Shown here in pieces: positions 46,201-52,945 of a DNA stretch of 64,000 nucleotides (position 1 is its first letter; each line of letters starts with the position of its first letter). The notes under the pieces are model-generated. The model was not told where the DNA came from. It made no database searches and saw nothing but the letters and a program-made list of their open reading frames with translations. The position numbers were made by a program, and so were the translations under genes. The DNA comes from Ahaetulla prasina (Eukaryota > Chordata > Lepidosauria > Squamata > Colubridae): assembly GCF_028640845.1 (NCBI RefSeq), contig NC_080540.1:158990438-159054437 (forward strand), given 5' to 3'.

Positions 46201-49200
46201 CTTCAGTATCGGACAAAACCCCTACCGCCCACCGTGAAAGTTGGAACGCCCACTAGTGGGTGGTAGGGACCAGGTTGACTACCACTGGTCTAGAGTAATC
46301 ACAAAATGTTTGCCTGCTAACTTTAACAAAGAAAAAAAACTGCTCTGCTTACATAGGAGATGGTAAAATCAGAGAACTATGGTATAAATGCATTTATGCA
46401 CCTTAGTCTGGAAGCTAAATATGGTGACGGAAAGGCAAACCAAAGCTGTAATTCCCAGGCAGAGGAGGACAGATGTGGTGTTGTAGTAGCTGCAAAAGGA
46501 GTAATGACATGACATTGTTGAGAGGAGTCAAGCAGTCAACATCAGACATACCATAAGAAAGTCAGCTTAAAATTTATAAATTTGTCTATGGAGCCATCAA
46601 ATGACCAATTTGTTGTTAATCAAATGGTCAATTTGCATCTTCGGGGACATAGAAAACCATCTGTGGGACTTTTTTTTTCTAATTAACCACCAATTAATCC
46701 TTGAACATTCCTTGTATAGTAAATGCATTTTTCAGAAGTCCACCAGGCATGATGAAATTATCTATCATAAGTATCTTTATGCAGTAGGGTTCTTGATGCT
46801 CTCTGAGCTTTTCTTGTAGAGATTTCATTACCAAACTAATTAACATCATGATGAAATTACCTATTGCTAGAGAAACATCTGCAAGAAAATCACCAAGCTC
46901 AGAGAGCACCAAGGACTTTACATTGAACCCCAACCTACAATTATTGTGTTTTATCAACACTTTTAAACATTCGAAGACCATTTTTCTGCAGTCATATACC
47001 AATAGTGTATCATTTTGTAACAAATCTATTTTAAGTTATAACAATGTAAATCCCAATTTAAACATTTTTTAAATTTAATTTAAAACATATTTTTCCCACT
47101 GTTCCATCAGTATATTATATCGAAATTTCTTAGCCCTAGATTTTAATAGAACCTGCTCCTAGAAAAATACACTCAGTATTTAGAGTGTCCCAATTTACAT
47201 GAGCTTTTGTATTCTTTTGCAAAAGCTTGCTGAATAGGTAGGGGAAATATAGTGGTTATTGACCTGTTCAGTTATCCAGAATGCTTGAGTGACAGCATTG
47301 TTTATCTGCTCTTCACATTTGCCCCCCCACACACACCATTGGTTGGCGTTTGATAAAAAAAGAACAATGGAAATCCATCATGTTACCCTACATGGGATTG
47401 TTACAGCAGAAACAAAGGGAGGATTATACAAAACCCAAACCAGAGACGGACTGAAAAAGAAGATTCTTTCTTCCTCCTCTCCCCACTTCAATCTATTCAT
47501 TTCTGGGCAGAATTAGAGCTACTGTACAGCATTTGCATGCTATCAGCCTGATCTTGGTTGCCTGAAACAACGACATTGCAGAGGAGTAAAACTTTGGAAC
47601 AGTCCTTCTGTTAACACTTCTTCTCTACTCATTAAAACCTTTCTCGACGTGCATTGTGAAGCTATAAACATTGTACTAGAGTGCAGAATATACACAGAAG
47701 TGTATATAGAGACACAGCAATATAGATGTTTAGTTCATTGGCTATTTTATTTTGCCCATCTGCACAGGTACATTATCAAACAGACAAGACAGAGCTCCCA
47801 GAAAAATATGGTTTTCATTATTATAGAAAAAAGGATAGGAAAAAAAATTATAACTTAACGATCAACCACATTTTAAGCACTTGGTTGGGTGATCTTAGGC
47901 AATGTATAAGTAGTCCATTCCATTAAAAATCACTGATTTTCAAGATGGTTAAATGTTCTCAAGATCTTACATTAAAATGAACATATTCCATTAAAATAGT
48001 ATGAGGTTTGGTAATCTTGTAAGATTTCAGTCATTATTCATTGCCAGTTATAGAGCAATAGGACTAGCACTTAGACTTATATACTGCTTGACAGTGTTTT
48101 ACAGTCCTCTCTAAGAAGTTTACAGAATTGGGCTACAATTTGGACACTGGAGAATAATGGTCTTAGAAAGTCTAGCAATTAAAATTAAATTATATATTTG
48201 ATATAGGCCTTGATTTTCAGAAATAACGATTGCAGAAGAATGCAGAATGCCAGGGAAAAATGTAATCACGCACACACATATAAACACCCAACGTGTTATT
48301 CAGGTGCCTAGTATAGACATTTACCTGGAGAGCATTCCTGTCAGGTAAGCCATGGACAGAGTCTATAAAAATAAAAATAAAAATATTTAGTTACTGTAGA
48401 AGCAAAAGCTGGAGGCTAAGAAGGAAAAGGGATGTAAAACTGTTTATGGATATCATTCTTTGAGCCTATTCAAGATAACTGAGCTGGAAGACCACATTCT
48501 ATAGTCTTACCATATTCCATTAGCCATCCAACCATTTTATGTTTATCTCATGGTAGAAAAATTAGGAAGAGAATAAGTGAGGTTTTAGGCAAAGAAGAGA
48601 TCCTTCTAAGAAGCAATAATGCTGAACATGTGAGGCGTGAGTTGTAGTTAACTAGATCAGGGATCTCCAACCTTGGCAACTTTACGACTTGTGGGCTTCA
48701 GAATTCTGTCAGAATTCCAGTCAGAATCTCCAGTCAGAATTCTGGGAGTTGAAGTCCACAAGTCATAAAGTTGTCAAGGTTGGAGACCCCTGAACTAGAT
48801 AATTGTGCAAGTTAATGAAGGTATTGCACAGACAACTCAGGCTGAACAGCTACATGCAGGTCAGGTTCATAGGCTGAAACTCCTACTATATTCTTGTTAG
48901 TTGATTGATGTGCTTTGTTTATTTATTGCACCCATGAGGAGCTGGAATCTTTAAGAGTTGTCAATCTATTCCTTATTGATCTACTGGATGGGTGCCACCA
49001 GTAGTGAACACCATAATTACTTGTGGTTGGAAATAGATGGGCAATATCGCCTTTTGAATTTACAGATTAAGGTGGGAAGTGTGCTGTAAAAGTCCCCTAG
49101 GGCCGAGCAACTGTCCCAGCACAGACTACTAAGCTACTTACAAAGATGCTGAGGAGGATCAGGTTCCATGGGAAATACCTCCTATGAATTAAATGAAAGG

Positions 49201-51394
49201 GAGCCAAGTGAATTAGGTTATCCAAAGTACATCATCACGAAAAGAAAGTTGTACATCATTAACTTGCATAATAAAATCATTAAAGAACAACAGTAATTAA
49301 AGCAATCAGGCCACAGCATGTGCAATTTTGCAAGAATCCTGGTTACACAAAAGGGCCTGATATCGAGGTACCGGCTTCATTTGAATGATGGCTAAGCCTA
49401 CAAGTACAGGAGTTACTGAGTGAAACATTTTTATGGCATGGAAATTAACTCTCACTTCCTAATAACTGTGGATGGAGTTGGGCAGCTATTAAAGAGGCGG
49501 CTAGAGCTGATTGAATAGCTAGCTAGCCTAATTTGAATCAGATATTAGCTAAGATATTATAGCATTGAGATGCATCAATCCTTTCAAGCAAATTAATCAG
49601 ATGAATGAGAACTTTTCCTTTCCTTTCTAAGCCAGTGTATAATAAACAGTGGACATATGCAGTAGACAACTTCCCCCAACCATAAAATGCCAAGACAAAG
49701 CATTGAAATATAGGAAATGTCTTTTGATGCAACTGAAAGATAGAATCTGAGCTAGTCACATTCATTATGTGAAGCTGTTTTGCTTTCTTCCTTCCTTCCT
49801 TCCTTCCTTCCTTCCTTCCTTCCTTCCTTCCTTCCTTCCTTCCTTTCTTTCTTTCTTTCTTTCTTTCCAGAATGTTTCCTTTTTCATCCCTTTCCCACTC
49901 GCAGAGTATTTCTGTGTATATATTAGAACAAAGTCTTATGAACCATATAGAACTGAATATTTTATGCTAGACTTGCAGATGAAAAAGGTAATGACTTAGT
50001 TAAATGTTTTAATAATTAAAAAGATGAGAGTGTTTCTTCACTGAGCATGACTGGATACAAGGTCCTCTGGTGGCTCAACAGACTAATGCAGTCTGTTATT
50101 AACAGCAGCTGCTTGCAATTACTGCAGGTTCAAGTCCCACCAGGCCCAAGGTTGACTCAGCCTTCCATCCTTTATAAGGTAGGTAAAATGAGGACCCAGA
50201 TTGTTGGGGGCAATAAAAGTTGACTTTGTATATAATATACAAATGGATGAAGACTATTGCTTAACACAGTGTAAGCTGCCCTGAGTCTTCGGAGAAGGGC
50301 GGGATATAAATGCAAAAAAAAAAAAAAGGTGCATTTCGAAAAGAGCATTGATGGCTGGTGGCTAACTATGCATTTGATGCATTCAACTGCTACTCTGAGG
50401 ATTTGAGATAAACCAATGGAATGTTTTTGATTCAGCCCCCTCTGGCCACCCCCCCCAAGGGCAGATGACTGAGTTTCTGGTTAACAAGCCAAGGAGAGCT
50501 TGTGCAAAGAAAAATTTAAATATTTTTTGAAAACTGACGGCCATCACCTTCTAGGGGAGATGGGTGGCATAAACATTTATTAAATAAACAAATAAAAACT
50601 CAGGACTCATTTGTCTATATGCTTTTCCCCCCCCTTATACTCAATATGTTGACCTGTAAGCAAACACTATTTGTTGCATTTTTAATCAGCCCAATAACAA
50701 TACATTATAATTCCCAGAAGGAAGCAAATCCATAAAAATTTGGTGGCCATATTTGGTTCTTTAGACAGGCCAACAAGACTAGCTCAAGTGACGTTAGAAT
50801 ATCCACACTTCCACCATCGCATGGTCTCTTCCCCAAACAGAATTAACCCACCACAAATAGTCCAAACCCCTTGTGTAATGTTACCTTGGTCCAGAGCAGC
50901 AGGCAAGGATCAAATAGGTGATAAAGAAAACAGCACTAGGAGGAGAAAAGAGAGAGAGAGAATGAACCAAGGGGAGGAGAGGGAATCCTGCCTGCTGTTG
51001 CTCTTAATCTTTTCTTTTTTTCTATCTTAGATGATCATTGGTTAACAAATTCTGAGGAAAAAAGCACTATATAAATACTAGACATAATAATTCCTTCTAT
51101 GATCGGGGCCTTGATGAGGCGAAGGGCATGTGTGTGTATGGGGGGCGGGGGTAAACGAAATAGTGGACTATGTCGTTGGACATGTATATGTCCAGGAGGG
51201 TCTCCCAAGGCAAACAGGCCATGACGGATGGCTCAGACTAACAGCAATCCTATTTGCCAACCTGGCAAACCATTTCTCAAAATCCTTGCCAAGAAAATTT
51301 CGGGGAATGGAATAGGCAGTCATCAGGAGTGAAGACTGACTAGAAGGCATACGCATGTATTATCTATCTATCACTCTATCTATCACTCTATCAC

Positions 51395-51431
<37 letters not shown>

Positions 51432-51434
51432 TTA

Positions 51435-51479
<45 letters not shown>

Positions 51480-52913
51480 ATCTATCTCTGTATCTATCAT
51501 CTCTCTCTCTCTCTCTCTCTCCATCTACAGTATGTATCTTTATTTCTCTATGTACAATATATTGCCCAAAAGAGATTATTGGTCTAAAGAAAATTAGCCT
51601 TCAACTGGATGGCTAATTTGGCATACATTTTCCAAGTCTTTTAAGTTTTATGTTGAAATTCAGACCCCATCTCAGGGTGGAAAATAGATATTTCTGATCC
51701 CCAATTCAATTCTAATAGGTCATCCATGTACTGTAGCCAACTAGCGGAATGCAAAGGAGATTTATTAAGGACCCAAGGCTTCTGATTCAAAAGAGAACAG
51801 GAGGCTAAGGTTAACCCTTGCTCCCTAAGCATTCCACCAGTACTTTTCCACAAGATAGAATTTAATAGAATGTAACCTTAAACTGCTCCCCAGACAGTCA
51901 ACATCTGCCTGGTAAAGAAGAAATCAGCTTGTTAATGGGAAGGCAGGTTTCCAGTTACATTTGCAATAGTCAGGTGGTATGCCATTAGGCTGAAGAAGCC
52001 ATGCAATTGTGAAAAGTTGGCACTCGTTGAAGAGGACAAAAGTACTGCACCTTAAATAGTTATGCAGAACACGAAAATTCAGCAAGCCTCTTGTCACGCA
52101 AGCTGGTCTTGCTGTAATTTTTCTTTTGCATCCAGCAACCTAGGTTTTTATTGGTCTGTCCCATCCAGGGGTGGGCTGCTGGAGGGTTCGCAGGGGTTCG
52201 AGAGAACCTCTAGCTAAGATTCTGTGCAGTTCAGAGAACCCCCAAATCCCATTCCTGGCTGGCCCTGCCCACCCCATCCTTCCCCTTCCAGGAGTCCCCA
52301 AGCAGTCCGTTTTGGATGCAGGTAAGTGCAGGGCAATCGCGGAGGCTCGGGGAGGGGAAAAAACCGGCCTACCAGGCCCATTTCCGGCCTCCAGAGGGCC
52401 TCCAGAGCCTGGGGAGGGCATTTTCATCCTCCCGGGGGCTCAAGGAAAGCCTCCAGAGCCCAGGGAGGGCAAAAACGCGCCCCCCCCCATGGTGCAGACT
52501 GACTAGGCCAGGGGTCTCCAACCTTGGTCCCTTTAAGACTTGTGGACTTCAACTCCCAGAATCCCTCAGCCAGCTTTGCTGGGAGTTGAAGTCCACAAAT
52601 CTTAAAGGGACCAAGGCTGGAAACTCCTGGACTAGGCCACACCCACCATGGTCACGCCCACCCAGCAACCAGGCAGAGAACCCCTTGCTAAAAATTTTGA
52701 AGCCCACCTCTGGTCCCATCCAATCCTATACGTCTCTTGAGTGTTTAACTGACTCCCTCACCATAACCCCAAAACTTATGCAGAGAAGAATGAAATATTA
52801 TTGGGTCTTGAGAAATGGTGAGAAAACCTCAGTTGGGTATAGTGGTGAGAAATCAGGAGACTTTGAATTCTAGTCCTGCCTTAGGCATGAAAGCTGACTC
52901 AGTGACTTTGAGC

Positions 52914-52945
<32 letters not shown>

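Noticed and set aside
50061..50328. tRNA-like head with A and B boxes
   Set aside because: It is the head of a SINE with a long body and A tail, repeated elsewhere in the window. Not a functional tRNA gene.
51355..51597. Frame rich in LSIYLSIY repeats
   Set aside because: Translation of the (TATC)n array.
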